A DNA stretch of 64,000 nt, taken from the NCBI GenBank assembly GCA_023336205.1, contig JALQCR010000024.1, forward strand, positions 39,156-103,155, given 5' to 3'. Of this stretch, positions 10,720-22,107 are shown one piece after another (within the stretch, counting starts at the first letter, position 1; each line of letters begins with the position of its first letter). The notes below the pieces were generated by a model, which worked only from the letters and a program-made list of their open reading frames with translations, did not search any database and had not been told where the DNA came from. The position numbers were made by a program, and so were the translations under genes. Origin of the DNA: Pseudanabaena sp. Salubria-1. GTDB taxonomy: Bacteria; Cyanobacteriota; Cyanobacteriia; Pseudanabaenales; Pseudanabaenaceae.

Positions 10720-11001
10720 TTATGACTCTGGCTCCATCGTGCTGGTTAAGCCCTTACTTTGGAGCCCTTCACAATAAAACTCAGCATGTTCTTGCACGCA
10801 GGTAATTACTAAAGCACAACCACTCGCATGAGCTGCCATCATAATATCGACAGCTTGTGGCTGCGTAAGCCCATTTACAACTTGCATTAAGGTTTCGACG
10901 ACATACTCCATTGAGTTGTAATCGTCGTTATGTAACAAAACTCGATATCTTGGTGCAATTTTGCGTATGGTTTCAGGTCTTTTAATAGTTTCAGTAGACA
11001 T
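10720..11001 (-). CDS. clpS: ATP-dependent Clp protease adaptor ClpS
   Basis: YRVLLHNDDYNSMEYVVETLMQVV; HASGCALVITCVQEHAEFYCEGL. Confidence 0.93.
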   Translation of the reverse strand: MSTETIKRPETIRKIAPRYRVLLHNDDYNSMEYVVETLMQVVNGLTQPQAVDIMMAAHASGCALVITCVQEHAEFYCEGLQSKGLTSTMEPES

Positions 11002-11379
11002 ATATTTAGGTTTCCTCCAATAAGAGTTAGCAATAAGGGGAAAATTTAGAGAAAAATTTTATGGCGTTAGATAACGAGGGTATGAGTTTGTTTCATTAAG
11101 CCGAATCAATATGCTTACAGGTCTGTGTTATAGATAAGACAGTAATAATACTTAAGGTTCACTTACATTATAAGTATGAACCCCAAAAATGTGAAGTGGG
11201 TAGCTTTTGCAGCAGCAATTCTCATTTTAAAAACAGATTTTTGGACAGTCAGCCGCAGATTGACTATCAAAAAAACCGTTTTGGGGTTTTGGTATTAAGT
11301 ACCTGTGCAGAATAAATTACCCAAACCCATAAGGTTGCGCCCCTGCGGGGTGTAACCGTATGGGTTTGGGTGTGCAATT

Positions 11380-11486
11380 ATACCAATTCACAAAAGTGTG
11401 GCAACACTTCTGTGAATTGGTATAATTGCACACCCTGTAAGGGTTTTAAAAGCACAAAATGGCTTAGCCATTTTGTGCTTTGGTAT
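11380..11486. repeat. Double-palindrome intergenic repeat (ATACCAATTCACAAAAGTGT... / GCACAAAATGGCTtAGCCATTTTGTGC), copy 1
   Basis: Same architecture at 18113, 30547 and 33447. Confidence 0.85.
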
Positions 11487-11564
11487 TAATTAGGTGTGTC
11501 TACTTACATAAAAAAGAGAGGGACGCATTGCATACCTCTCTTTAATCATTTTTTTAATAGTGGA

Positions 11565-12635
11565 CTAATTTCGATAATAAACTTCGCTGCCTGTGTCAGG
11601 GACAAATTGACAGGCTTTTTGAGAAGCGAAGAAAGATTTCCAGATCGGAACTTTGGATACTCGGTAATATGAGCCTAAAACTGGCTTGATTGCTTCCGTG
11701 GCAGTCTTGAGATGATAGTGAGGAATACCAATAAAGATATGGTGCGCAACGTGAGTACCAATATTGTGATGGATATCGTTGAAGATTCCATAATCACGAT
11801 CAATTGTGGAGAGCGCTCCCTTTAGAAAATACCAATCTTTCCCACGATACCAAGGGATATCAGCTTCGGTATGGTGCAGATAGGTGACGAGATCAAGCCA
11901 TACTACAAAGATCAGGTAAGGAACGATATAAAACTTAAATAGAAATAGGAAACCATAGGTAAAACCCAACCATCCTAAAAAGCCAACCATCACTGCAAAT
12001 AGGCTGCTGCTGGTGAGAATATCAGTAGTTTCCGATTCACGAAATAGATCGTTGTTGGGAACGAAATGGGAAGCGGTAGGACGCGCAGGCGATCGCTTAA
12101 ATAAGTACAAAGGATAAGCAAACAACAGGGCATCAAAGCGGATAAATTTCCCAAGCCAGTCCATGTCCTTGTATTGGCTTTCGGTGACAGGATACCAACT
12201 TTCATCGGTGTCAATATTACCTGTGTTTTGGTGATGGGTGCGGTGACTGATGCGCCAGCCGTGATATGGAACCAGAATGGGGATATGGGTGAGATGTCCG
12301 ACTAAGTTATTGAGCCATTTAATCCGTGAAAAAGACCCATGTCCGCAGTCATGACCAACTACAAAGAAAGCCCAAAACATGGTTCCCGTTGCAAACCAAA
12401 AAATTGGATAAAACCACCAAGCATCAAGGTAAGCGGCAGTGGCGTACAATCCCACAATAATCGCCGTATCGGCAAAAAAATAGGCGAGGGATCGCCATAC
12501 GTTAGGAGCAAAACATTCGGTAGGAATAGCAGCTTTTACATCTTGAAAAGTAAACGGAAGCTCGGTTTGAGATGTCGAAGATGTATCGGTAAGCGGATTG
12601 TCGAGATTGATCCGATGAATAGTCGTAGACGACAC
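11565..12635 (-). CDS. desB: Fatty acid desaturase, omega-3 (DesB) type
   Basis: HDCGHGSFS, HRTHHQNTGNIDTDESW, HHNIGTHVAHHIF his-boxes typical of omega-3 desaturases. Confidence 0.8.
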   Translation of the reverse strand: MSSTTIHRINLDNPLTDTSSTSQTELPFTFQDVKAAIPTECFAPNVWRSLAYFFADTAIIVGLYATAAYLDAWWFYPIFWFATGTMFWAFFVVGHDCGHGSFSRIKWLNNLVGHLTHIPILVPYHGWRISHRTHHQNTGNIDTDESWYPVTESQYKDMDWLGKFIRFDALLFAYPLYLFKRSPARPTASHFVPNNDLFRESETTDILTSSSLFAVMVGFLGWLGFTYGFLFLFKFYIVPYLIFVVWLDLVTYLHHTEADIPWYRGKDWYFLKGALSTIDRDYGIFNDIHHNIGTHVAHHIFIGIPHYHLKTATEAIKPVLGSYYRVSKVPIWKSFFASQKACQFVPDTGSEVYYRN

Positions 12636-12697
12636 GTATTATTTCCCTGTTGTTAAGAAAAATTAAGTTAATACTTAAATATTAGCAGGGACTTAGC

Positions 12698-14104
12698 TTA
12701 TTCTTCAAAATCAAAGGTATTGAGTAAAAATTTCCAGCGATCGCCTCTCGTATTAATGAAAGCTTGCATTTGAGCGATCGCACGCTGATCCCCAGATTGT
12801 TGTTTTAGTTGTTGTTGTTTAGGCAAGCGATGAATCTCATAAGTAAATGGCGTATGCCATGTGAGATTGCCTGAACGATGCAATAACCCCAGAGCGATCG
12901 CAGCATCGGGATGTAACTTGGCTACTTCAGCAAAATTTCCTTGTCGTGGTAGTTTTGGCAAAATGGCTAGCGCTTGTTGTTGAAGTTTTTGTTGTTGCTG
13001 CAAGAAAAAATCTACTCTTTGGCGATCGCTATCATCAAGTAGTCCAGTCGGTTCACTGACTAACATCAAAGCCTCCGCAGGTTTGTCATCACGACCTGCT
13101 CGACCAATTTCTTGGATATATTCCGAGAGCGTCAAAGGCGGATGAAAATGCAATACCCAACGGGTATCAGGTTTATTAATGCCGAGCCCAAAAGCTGAGG
13201 TGCAGATTACAAAAGGATATTGATTAGTCAGCCACTGTTGCTCGATATGGCGACGCTCTTGAGGTGGCAAGCCTGCATGATAAGCAGCTGTTTTAAAAGA
13301 ATTTTCTTGTAACCAAGTCGCAAGCATCTCAGCATCATTACGGCTGCGGACATAGATTAAGCCCGATTGTCCCTTGCGATCGCGGATAAATTTGAGGGTG
13401 CGCGATTTACGTCCCGCAGATGTCCATGCGATCGCTACCTGCAAACTCAAATGCGGACGATAGGGACTGGTACGCACAATACTGGGATTTTCTAACTTTA
13501 AACAAGCTTGCAATTCAGCCGTTGTATCGCGATCGGCAGTCGCGGTAAATGCGGCTAAGGCAATACGCGGATGATGATCAGGCTTTTGCGCCATCAAAGC
13601 TGAGCGTACTGCCCCTAATCGTCGATAGCTGGGGCGGAATGAGTCTCCCCATTGCACTAGACAATGAGCTTCATCGAGCATCAAACCTGTAATTTTTAAT
13701 TGGCGATCGCTGAGTTTTTCCCAAACAGGCTGACTTAAGAGGGTTTCTGGAGAAACATAAAGCAATCTGATGTTTTCGAGATTGCGTAAGACTTCGCGGC
13801 GTTCTATTTGCGATAAATTACTATGCAAACAAGCGGCGGGGAGATTCCGAGATTTGCAATCTCGTACTTGATCTTCCATCAGGGCAAGCAAAGGAGAAAC
13901 GACCAATGTCAAGCCTTCATTAAGGATTGCTGGTAACTGAAAGCAAATAGACTTCCCACCACCTGTAGCCATAATCGCTAGGCTATCTTGCCCTTGCAAC
14001 AAGCTCGTAACGACCTCTCGCTGAGATGGACGTAAATCTGCGTATCCCCAAATTTTCTGAAATGTTTGCTGAACTGCCGACCATTCCTTATATGTTTTTG
14101 ACAT
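12698..14104 (-). CDS. recQ: RecQ family ATP-dependent DNA helicase
   Basis: FQKIWGYADLRPSQREVV, ATGGGKSICFQLPA, DEAHC, GRAGRD. Confidence 0.88.
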   Translation of the reverse strand: MSKTYKEWSAVQQTFQKIWGYADLRPSQREVVTSLLQGQDSLAIMATGGGKSICFQLPAILNEGLTLVVSPLLALMEDQVRDCKSRNLPAACLHSNLSQIERREVLRNLENIRLLYVSPETLLSQPVWEKLSDRQLKITGLMLDEAHCLVQWGDSFRPSYRRLGAVRSALMAQKPDHHPRIALAAFTATADRDTTAELQACLKLENPSIVRTSPYRPHLSLQVAIAWTSAGRKSRTLKFIRDRKGQSGLIYVRSRNDAEMLATWLQENSFKTAAYHAGLPPQERRHIEQQWLTNQYPFVICTSAFGLGINKPDTRWVLHFHPPLTLSEYIQEIGRAGRDDKPAEALMLVSEPTGLLDDSDRQRVDFFLQQQQKLQQQALAILPKLPRQGNFAEVAKLHPDAAIALGLLHRSGNLTWHTPFTYEIHRLPKQQQLKQQSGDQRAIAQMQAFINTRGDRWKFLLNTFDFEE

Positions 14105-15300
14105 TGGCTGTATTAATATTTCCTGATATGGGTGACGATGGCTATGAGAGCAAGAAAATTTTTTTATTCAAAGCCTTATTTTGATTAGATCTTTAATAAA
14201 AATCTAATGATTTACCTAAAATCTCGAAACAATCACTTGAAAAGCGGCAAACTTACTAGTATTTATATAGCAAACGCTAGATATGTTTTATAACCGTAAG
14301 TTAGACGACTGTTTTCTCCTAATAAATTTATATAATTAAGATTAAATAGCAATCCTAATTCATCTGTGATATTAAATGATTTGAGAGAAAGTAACTCTTC
14401 GAGCAGCAATTCTGAATTATGAAAACGATTTTAGTGTTTCCAGCGCCTTTGGTGCTTTAAACACTAAAATCAGTTTTTTGAAAGCCCACCGTAGGTGGAA
14501 TTTCGAAAAACTGATTTTTATAAGGAGAATTGATACTTTTCGAGAGCAATCTCTCTCAAACCATTTAGGATTCCTAATATAGTTAAAGCTAAAAATTATC
14601 GAAAGCAAAAGAAATCCTTAGACCAGAAATCAGGTGCTTACATCGATTTTCGAGCAAGGGAATCACGAACTTTTGTTAAAGCCATCGCTTAGTGCTACTT
14701 TTAACAAGGATCTAATAGTTTATATAATCGTAAAATCTTTCCAAAGCTCGTTTTAAAGGGACATTATTCAGGTGAGACCAGAAGAGTCATCTACTCTTGC
14801 GATCAAAGAGATGCTTCATCACGTACTTACGGTTGAAGATCCACAAGGGTTTCGTAATTTTCTCTTGAATAATATGACTTATTCTCTAGGACGCAGCTTG
14901 GGGAATTCGATAATTCTGCGTTCTAATCTCGTATCTCGACAACATGCAACTTTGTTAGCTGTAGCTTCAAAGAAATCTTCTTGTTTCTTCCGAATAATTG
15001 ATGGCAGTGCGGAAGGTAGGCGCAGCACAAATGGAATTTTAATTAACGGCAAAAAGCGATTTTCGCATATATTGTCGCATGGTGATGAAATTCTCTTTAG
15101 CAAAGATACTAAGGCTGTATATCAGGTGATCAGTGCAATTACCAATATACCCAAAATTAATAGCTCTCAAAATCAGACTTCTGAAAGCAGCTATCCTAAG
15201 CTTAATAACCAGTCTTTTGAAGAGACCAAGCCTTTTCGATTTTCTCCTTTACAGGCTATTCCCGAACAAGATTTATCTGCGCATGTCCATAAAACTATTA

Positions 15301-16320
15301 CGCTCATATGGGGAAGTAGGTGAAATGGCAAAATAGGAGGAAGTCATTTTCATAAATCGATAGAGATGCCATGATCAAATTTCCCCTGACCGAATTGTTA
15401 GATGAACAAGCGTGCTATGAATGGTTATTAAAGATCCTGCATCCAAAGGGTTTGCATTGTCCAAGTGGACACGCAATACCAGCAGGACAAGCGCCACACG
15501 ATCGCCAACGTACACCAATCGTCAAATATAAGTGTCGGGAATGTGGGAAAGTGTTTCACATTTTTACAGGAACAGACTTATCAGGAAGCCATTACACCTG
15601 TGGTCAGATCGTGCTGATATTGCGTGGATTCTTACAAGGACAAACGACCCAACACATAGCCGAGGAACTAGGACTCGACTATGGGACATTATTGTCTTGG
15701 CGGCATCGCATCCAACGTCGAGGATTTGCCCATTTGATTAATGGTAATCTGCCCGATGCTGAAGCCGAGATGGACGAGATGTTTCAGAATGCAGGAGAAA
15801 AGGGAGCAAAAAAAAAGATCCAATAGCAGACCCACCAAGACAACGCGGGAATCAACGCAAAGGCAAGGGAACCATGGCAAATGACCGTCCACCCATTGTC
15901 GGTACTGTTGGGCGCAACAGTGGTCAGATCCGCATGAAGGTCTGTGACAATACTCAACAAATCACGATTCAACCGCAGGTAGAGGTAACGACCTTACCGA
16001 CCACGACAGTCTATACCGATGAATCCGATGCTTATAATCGCATACCTGCTTCTGGTCGTGAGCGTCAAACCGTTTGTCACTCTCAGCGCGAGTATGCCCG
16101 CGATGAAGATCAAGATGGTTTTTGTGAGGTTCATTGCAATACTATGGAGGGCATTTGGGTTGGTTTACGCAATTTTCTGCGTCCCTTTCGAGGTATTCAC
16201 AAGAAGTATTTGTATCTGTATGTAGCCATGTTCGAGTGGGCTTACAATCTACGTTGGATTGATTTTGACTTCCTGCGTCGTCTTCTTTTTCCTCCTTCCA
16301 CCTATTTACCTACATGAGCG
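15301..16320 (+). mobile_element. IS1595-family insertion sequence
   Basis: TIR CGCTCATATGGGGAAGTAGGTG / CACCTATTTACCTACATGAGCG; 8-bp TSD AACTATTA at 15293-15300 and 16321-16328. Confidence 0.9.
15371..16317 (+). CDS. IS1595 family transposase, split at an A9 run (ORFs 15371..15826 and 15874..16317)
   Basis: CPSGHAIPAGQ...KYKCRECGKVF Zn ribbon; EMDEMFQNAGEKG; downstream part in -1 frame. Confidence 0.85.
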
Positions 16321-16543
16321 AACTATTAACCAATTTATTGCTTCACCAGAGCTAAACCCACAGCCAATCATAGAGCTAAATCTCGTTGGCAAAATCTTAT
16401 ACCTTAATCCTGCGGCGTTATCTCAATTCCCTAATCTTGAAGAGATGAGAATCAATCATCCTCTGCTTCAAGAGCTGTTGGTTCAATTGTTGCCATTAGT
16501 CAATCCTGCTCGTAAATTTTTTATGCGAGAGGTATCAATTAAT

Positions 16544-16677
16544 GGCTCATCTGGGTTTGAGGGGTAAATGGTACAGTATCGATACAATTATTGGCGACAT
16601 GGTAGGGCTGTAACTGTTGCTCCGAGAGGATTCTGATTACTATTAGCTGTGCTTATCCCCATGAACCCAGAAGAGCC
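16544..16677 (-). mobile_element. 134-bp ISL3-related MITE, copy 3
   Basis: TSD CAATTAAT at 16536-16543 / 16678-16685. Confidence 0.95.
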
Positions 16678-18112
16678 CAATTAATGACAAAGTATTTGAA
16701 GAAATTATCCATTTCATGACTTGGAATGAAGTAATTCGGCTGCATATAGCTGATGTTACAAATCAAAAGCAAGCAGAAGCGATAATCTCCTATCAAATTC
16801 ATCACGATGCATTGACAGGACTACCAAATCGAAAATATTTACAAGAGCATCTAGTTGAAGTAATCGAAAAATTAGAAGATAAAGAAAAGCTATTTGCCGT
16901 TTTATTTCTAGATATTGATCGATTTAAGTTAATTAATGATTCTCTAGGGCATAACGTTGGTGATCTATTACTAAAGGCTGTGAGCGATCGCTTAAAAAGT
17001 TTGCTCAAACAGGGAGATGTGATGGTGCGTTGGGGTGCAGATGAGTTTGCGATCATCGCTAAGGATATCAATTGTGCTGATGCCGTTGTCCAAATTGCTG
17101 AAGCTATGATTCAAGCTTTGACTTTACCTTTTAATTGTGATGGACATGAACTTCATATCACAACCAGTATTGGTGCAAGTATTTATCCATCTCATAATAC
17201 TGAAGTCGATGCACTAATTCGGAATGCAGATATGGCAATGTATCGGGCTAAAGCAGAAGGGCAGAATAGCTTTCAGTTTTATGTTCCGAATATGCAAGAG
17301 CAAAGTTTTCAACGATTATCCATGGAAAACAATCTGCGAAGAGCGCTAGAAAACAATGAATTGCTGACATACTACCAACCTCAAATCGATTTAATCACGG
17401 GTAAAATTGTTGGATTAGAAGTCTTGCTACGATGGAAACATGTTTCTTTAGGTTCAATTCCTCCAAGCCAATTTATTCCTTTAGCTGAGGAAACAGGACT
17501 AATCACGGCGATTGGGACTTGGGTGTTACGGCAAACCTGTTTACAGGCGATCGCATGGCTAAATATGGGATTGCCACCGATTCAAATTGGCGTAAATTTA
17601 TCGATTAAGCAACTTCAACAAAAGGATTTTTTATCTTGTTTACAGCAAATTCTCGAAGAGACAAATCTTGATCCTCATTTCCTAGAGTTAGAAATTACCG
17701 AAGGAATCATGATGGACAATGTTGAAGAGAAGATTGTTTTGTTAAATGAATTCCGTCAGATGGGGATTCAGTTGTCAATCGATGATTTTGGCACTGGTTA
17801 CTCGGCTCTGAGCTATCTGAAGAATTTGCCAATTGATACGCTGAAGATAGACCGTATTTTTATTGAATATATTGCTCACAATGCCCACGATCGCGCGATT
17901 GTGGCTTCGATTATTAGTTTGTCCCATAGCCTAGACCTGAATGTGATTGCTGAAGGTGTCGAAACCCAAGAGCAAGTTGATGTGTTGCGATCGCTGGGTT
18001 GCGATCAGATCCAAGGTTATTTTTTCTATAAAGCCTTACCCGCCGATGAAATCGAGACTTTATTAAGGTCGCAAGGAATAACTAGACCCAATAGAATTGA
18101 GCCAGCCCAATA

Positions 18113-18210
18113 ATACCAATTCATAGAAGTGTGACAACACTTCTGTGAATTGAAAACCAAACCCTGCAAGGGTTTTAAAAACACAAAATGGCTACGCCAT
18201 TTTGTGTTTT
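18113..18210. repeat. Double-palindrome intergenic repeat, copy 2
   Basis: ATACCAATTCATAGAAGTGTGACAACACTTCTGTGAATT...ACACAAAATGGCTACGCCATTTTGTGT. Confidence 0.85.
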
Positions 18211-18213
18211 TAG

Positions 18214-18360
18214 TGATGTTACGTGGAAAGAAAAATGCACCACATCCCCCAACCCCTTCTCCTTGCAAGGAGAAGGGGAGCCAGAGCTTTTTCTTGTTCC
18301 CCTCTCCTTTGCAAGGAGAGGGGCTAGGGGTGAGGTTTTAGAAACTTCCACGTAACATCA
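18214..18360. repeat. Composite inverted-repeat element: 15-bp perfect IR around two CTCCTT(T)GCAAGGAG palindromes
   Basis: TGATGTTACGTGGAA (18214-18228) / TTCCACGTAACATCA (18346-18360). Confidence 0.8.
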
Positions 18361-18410
18361 GTTTTTATATAAGTGGTGGCGCAAAGCGCTGCCACTTATT
18401 GGGCTCGCAG

Positions 18411-20150
18411 CTAGATGCTGAGCCATAATCTTAGGTTTAGCTCTTGGTTGGGTGAAGCCTTAGCAATTTGGACTAGTTCAAATTGGTTACAGATTGGTTC
18501 TTGTAAAGTCACTTCCACCGTACGTAATAAATCTTGCTGGAAGATGGTCACCGCGATCGCATCGCCAGCCGCAAAATCTCGCAGGCGGTCATTAAAGTTT
18601 TCGGCGGTGACGCGAATTCCTGCGATCGCGATTACCATGTCACCCGTACTGATGCCAGCTTTTTGAGCAGGTGAGCCAAACTCGACTTTCTCAACTTCAG
18701 GAATTCCATTCTTCGATTTGAGAGATAGCCCCATAAATGGTATATCTTGACGCGAGGTTCGTAATTCGACACCAAAGGGTTCAAGATAGTAGTTATAGTC
18801 TAGTTCTTTATTGCCATAGAGATAATCATTCCAGAAAGTTGACAGGTCAAAACCCGCCACAGTCTCGATTACTTCATGCAATTCAGCTTCACTAAAGCCA
18901 ATCTCATCTTTACCAAAACGTTCCCACATAATCTGCATGACTCGATCAAGCGATCGCAGATTATTAGTTTTAACTCGAATTAGCAAATCCAGCAACATCG
19001 ATACCATTTCCCCTTTGAGATAGTAGGAAATCTGGTTGTTATGAGTATTTGGATCGGGGCGATAGAGCTTAATCCATGTATCAAAACTAGACTCATACAG
19101 AGATTGGACATTACGCCCAAAGGTCGTTTGCAGACGGGTGATCGCCTTACTTACTAGTTTGAGATAATGCGTTGCATCATAGAGTCCTGCCCGCAATGGA
19201 AAGATCTGGTCATAGTAACTAGTGGTTCCTTCACTAAACCAAAGAGAACTAGTGTAATTTTCTTGGTCATAATCAAATTTTTCTAGCGCTTTGGGGCGGA
19301 TCCGTTTTACATTCCAAGTATGGAAAAATTCATGGGCAACCAGATTCATAAATTGGAGATAGCTCTCTTCTTTGCGAAATCCTAATCGGTTGTAGAGAAG
19401 GACTGTGCTGTTTTTATGCTCTAATCCTCCAAATCCGTTACTAGCATGGAGGATAAAGTCATAGCGATCGTAAGGCAACCCGCCAAACATTTCCGCTTCC
19501 ACGGCGACGAGCTCTGCTGTATCCTTGACAATGCGCTGCATATCCGCATTATGCTCGCCCCACACCACAAAGCTATGGGGTTTGTCCTGAACGGTAAATT
19601 CATAGCGATTATGAATTCCAATCTCGAAGGGGCTATCAACTAAAGTGTCAAAGTCCTTGGCATAGAAAAGATTATCTTCTGTATTCGCAACTTTGGGCAA
19701 AGGCGTTGCAATTTGCCAATTCTCTTTGATTTCGCCAATCTCGACAGTATAAGCCTGCTGCTGATATTCAGGAACATACATAAATACTGCTGCACCCGTT
19801 AAAAAAGCGTGGGTGCGATCGATATGATTGGTACGCACGGTCAGTTCATTACAGAAGATGCGATAACGAATTTTAATAATCGAATTATTGCTTCCACATT
19901 TTATCTGCCAATGATTTTTACTGATTTTTTGCCATGACAGAGGTTGCCCCGTTTCATTTGCTGCCTCAAAGTCTTGCAGATGTTTGGCATATTCACGCAC
20001 CAAATAGGAACCAGGTGTCCAGACTGGCATCTTCAGATCGATAAATTCATCTTGCCAATTAGCGATCGCTAGTTCGACCTCTAATAGATGACTTTCTGGC
20101 TCTGGGATCGATAGACGGTAGTTAAATTGGCTACTAGTGAGATCTTTCAT
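18411..20150 (-). CDS. M61 family PDZ-domain metallopeptidase (glycyl aminopeptidase-like)
   Basis: VAHEFFHTWNVKRIRP; LWFSEGTTSYYD; C-terminal PDZ. Confidence 0.9.
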   Translation of the reverse strand: MKDLTSSQFNYRLSIPEPESHLLEVELAIANWQDEFIDLKMPVWTPGSYLVREYAKHLQDFEAANETGQPLSWQKISKNHWQIKCGSNNSIIKIRYRIFCNELTVRTNHIDRTHAFLTGAAVFMYVPEYQQQAYTVEIGEIKENWQIATPLPKVANTEDNLFYAKDFDTLVDSPFEIGIHNRYEFTVQDKPHSFVVWGEHNADMQRIVKDTAELVAVEAEMFGGLPYDRYDFILHASNGFGGLEHKNSTVLLYNRLGFRKEESYLQFMNLVAHEFFHTWNVKRIRPKALEKFDYDQENYTSSLWFSEGTTSYYDQIFPLRAGLYDATHYLKLVSKAITRLQTTFGRNVQSLYESSFDTWIKLYRPDPNTHNNQISYYLKGEMVSMLLDLLIRVKTNNLRSLDRVMQIMWERFGKDEIGFSEAELHEVIETVAGFDLSTFWNDYLYGNKELDYNYYLEPFGVELRTSRQDIPFMGLSLKSKNGIPEVEKVEFGSPAQKAGISTGDMVIAIAGIRVTAENFNDRLRDFAAGDAIAVTIFQQDLLRTVEVTLQEPICNQFELVQIAKASPNQELNLRLWLSI

Positions 20151-20192
20151 GTTTTTTAATTTATCGTTAGCATAGTCGGCGCGAAGCGCCGA

Positions 20193-21527
20193 CTATATCA
20201 AATCATCAAGCTCTGCATAATCGGGTAAAGTCGTATCGATTGCCATACCATTTCTAAACACAGTGCGATCGCTTTGAGGTCTTGATAACAACTCATTATA
20301 GCTACGCGCCTTAAATAGAACTAAATCGGCAGCCTGTCCAACCTCAATTTTACCAACATCAGGTAAGCCCATCAGTTTTGCAGGGCGCGAGGTCACTGCC
20401 TCGATCCAGTTGTCATAGGGAGTATCTAAATGCGAAATCTTTGTTCCCATGCTGAAGACTTCTAATAAATCATGATCCCCAAACCCATAGAAAGGATCAC
20501 GGCAATTGTCACTAGATAGTGCTACACAGACATCGGCTGCATCTAGCTCACGAACTAAGGTAACACCCCGCCAGCGAGGTGTTCGCTCCGCAACCCGATC
20601 TTGTAAATACAAATTGCACATGGGTAAACTAACGATGCCAATATTTGCTTCTTTAACAAGGGCGATCGTCGTATTGGCGATATCTTCATCTTGCACTGCC
20701 AAACTACAGCAATGACCGCAGACTACTTGCGAACTAAAATTATTGCGCAAACTAGCTTCGGCAATATGATGCAATGTGCGCGATTGCGGATCATTATTCT
20801 CATCTGCATGGAAATCAGCACTGAGATTGCGTTCGGCAGCTAAGATAAAAATCCGATCTAAGTATTGATCTAGTCCTGTGATCATATGGGCAATGCCGCC
20901 AATAATGCCACCTAAATCAGCGATCGCATCGGCAAATAGTTCTCCTTCGTGAGTTGAGAAATAAGGTAGCTGCACTAGTGACACAGCTTGAAGGGTGATT
21001 TTCTCCTTCCATTTTTCTCGCAGTTCTTTAAATACTTTAAATGTAGTCTCCACTTGATGCGGTGGGCAATCTAAATGAGTCCTTATTGCTTTTGTGCCGT
21101 GGGCATAACTGCACTTCAATCCAAATTCCATGCGGCGATAGAGGTCGTCATAGTTCCAATTGCCTTGCTCTGTGCAATCGCGATAAATGCCTGTGAGTGC
21201 ACCTTGAAATGTGCCATCTAAATTCGGATTGCGTTCCCAAATATGACCTTTGTCAAGATGGGTATGTAAGTCAGCAAAGCAAGGAATCATGATCCCCTGT
21301 TTGCCATCGATGATTGGTAAACTTTCTGTAGGAATTTCTGAAATCCGACAACTCGGTAAAATTTCCGCTATTTGACCATTACGGATTTCGAGATGGCAAG
21401 GAAATAGGCGATCGCGCTGTAATGTCGTCGTGAGATGAGCTTCTAGATTTTGCCCAATAATTTCACTATCGATAAAACAATTCGGAATCCGAACATTGAC
21501 AATCCAATAATGCGAAGGTTCTAGCAT
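20193..21527 (-). CDS. Cytosine deaminase-like amidohydrolase
   Basis: PCFADLHTHLDKGHIWERNPN; VCGHCCSLA; LSSDNCRDPFYGFGD. Confidence 0.85.
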   Translation of the reverse strand: MLEPSHYWIVNVRIPNCFIDSEIIGQNLEAHLTTTLQRDRLFPCHLEIRNGQIAEILPSCRISEIPTESLPIIDGKQGIMIPCFADLHTHLDKGHIWERNPNLDGTFQGALTGIYRDCTEQGNWNYDDLYRRMEFGLKCSYAHGTKAIRTHLDCPPHQVETTFKVFKELREKWKEKITLQAVSLVQLPYFSTHEGELFADAIADLGGIIGGIAHMITGLDQYLDRIFILAAERNLSADFHADENNDPQSRTLHHIAEASLRNNFSSQVVCGHCCSLAVQDEDIANTTIALVKEANIGIVSLPMCNLYLQDRVAERTPRWRGVTLVRELDAADVCVALSSDNCRDPFYGFGDHDLLEVFSMGTKISHLDTPYDNWIEAVTSRPAKLMGLPDVGKIEVGQAADLVLFKARSYNELLSRPQSDRTVFRNGMAIDTTLPDYAELDDLI

Positions 21528-21584
21528 AGGACTAACGTATATTTAGCTTAATATACCGCGATGCGGCAAGAGTTTTTGAGTCAT

Positions 21585-21916
21585 CGTCTTTTGATGCGAT
21601 GGTGAGTCCAACTCAATTGCGTCCGCAGTGCGGTCGTAATTTGTGAATTGGGATATGTTTCATAAAACTGACGCATTCTCTCGAGGTTGCGCTTTTCAAA
21701 TCCTTTAATACCAGTTTCTTGGGTTTGGATAAAGGATGTAAGCTGTTCGATTGTTTTTTGTCCCCATTCGCTAGTGGCTAAGCGATCGCTGACGTATTTG
21801 CCAATGCTCCAGTACAGTTTGATTAGTTATTGATTGGCAGTAGTAATGACCTTTTGCTGAGCAGTTTTGATGAGGGTGAGTACTTCAGCAAATTGAGGCT
21901 GCAAAGAGTCTGGCAT
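21585..21916 (-). pseudogene. DUF1016-N fragment (stop codon inside, truncated)
   Basis: Reverse-strand reading MPDSLQPQFAEVLTLIKTAQQKVITTANQ*LIKLYWSIGKYVSDRL...FEKRNLERMRQFYETYPNSQITTALRTQLSWTHHR. Confidence 0.8.
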
Positions 21917-22107
21917 TAAATGATTTTACTGAAAATTTACTATTTAATAGTATCGTACAAGGCATCTCAAATTGAAGCAAAGTAAGGCTCGTTACATTTC
22001 ACTAAAGTGCCCTGCGGGGAGCGATCGCTTCATAACTATTTGTCTTTGCGGCGGGACGCATCCTGAAAGGAATCGACGATAACTTCGCGGAACTCATCAA
22101 CGAAGCA

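Larger units (their letters stand above)
14772..18113 (+). pseudogene. FHA-PAS-GGDEF(GADEF)-EAL protein gene interrupted by IS1595 and a MITE
   Basis: FHA N-part 14772..15300, PAS part 16329..16543, GGDEF/EAL part from 16686; joins HKTI-NQFIASPE and [12 protein letters not shown] after excision. Confidence 0.92.

Noticed and set aside
12339-12656. Antisense and nested ORFs in the six-frame track (e.g. 12339..12656 +, 35942..36259 +, 39833..40177 +)
   Set aside because: They lie opposite well-supported CDSs and their compositions match frame shadows; no independent support.
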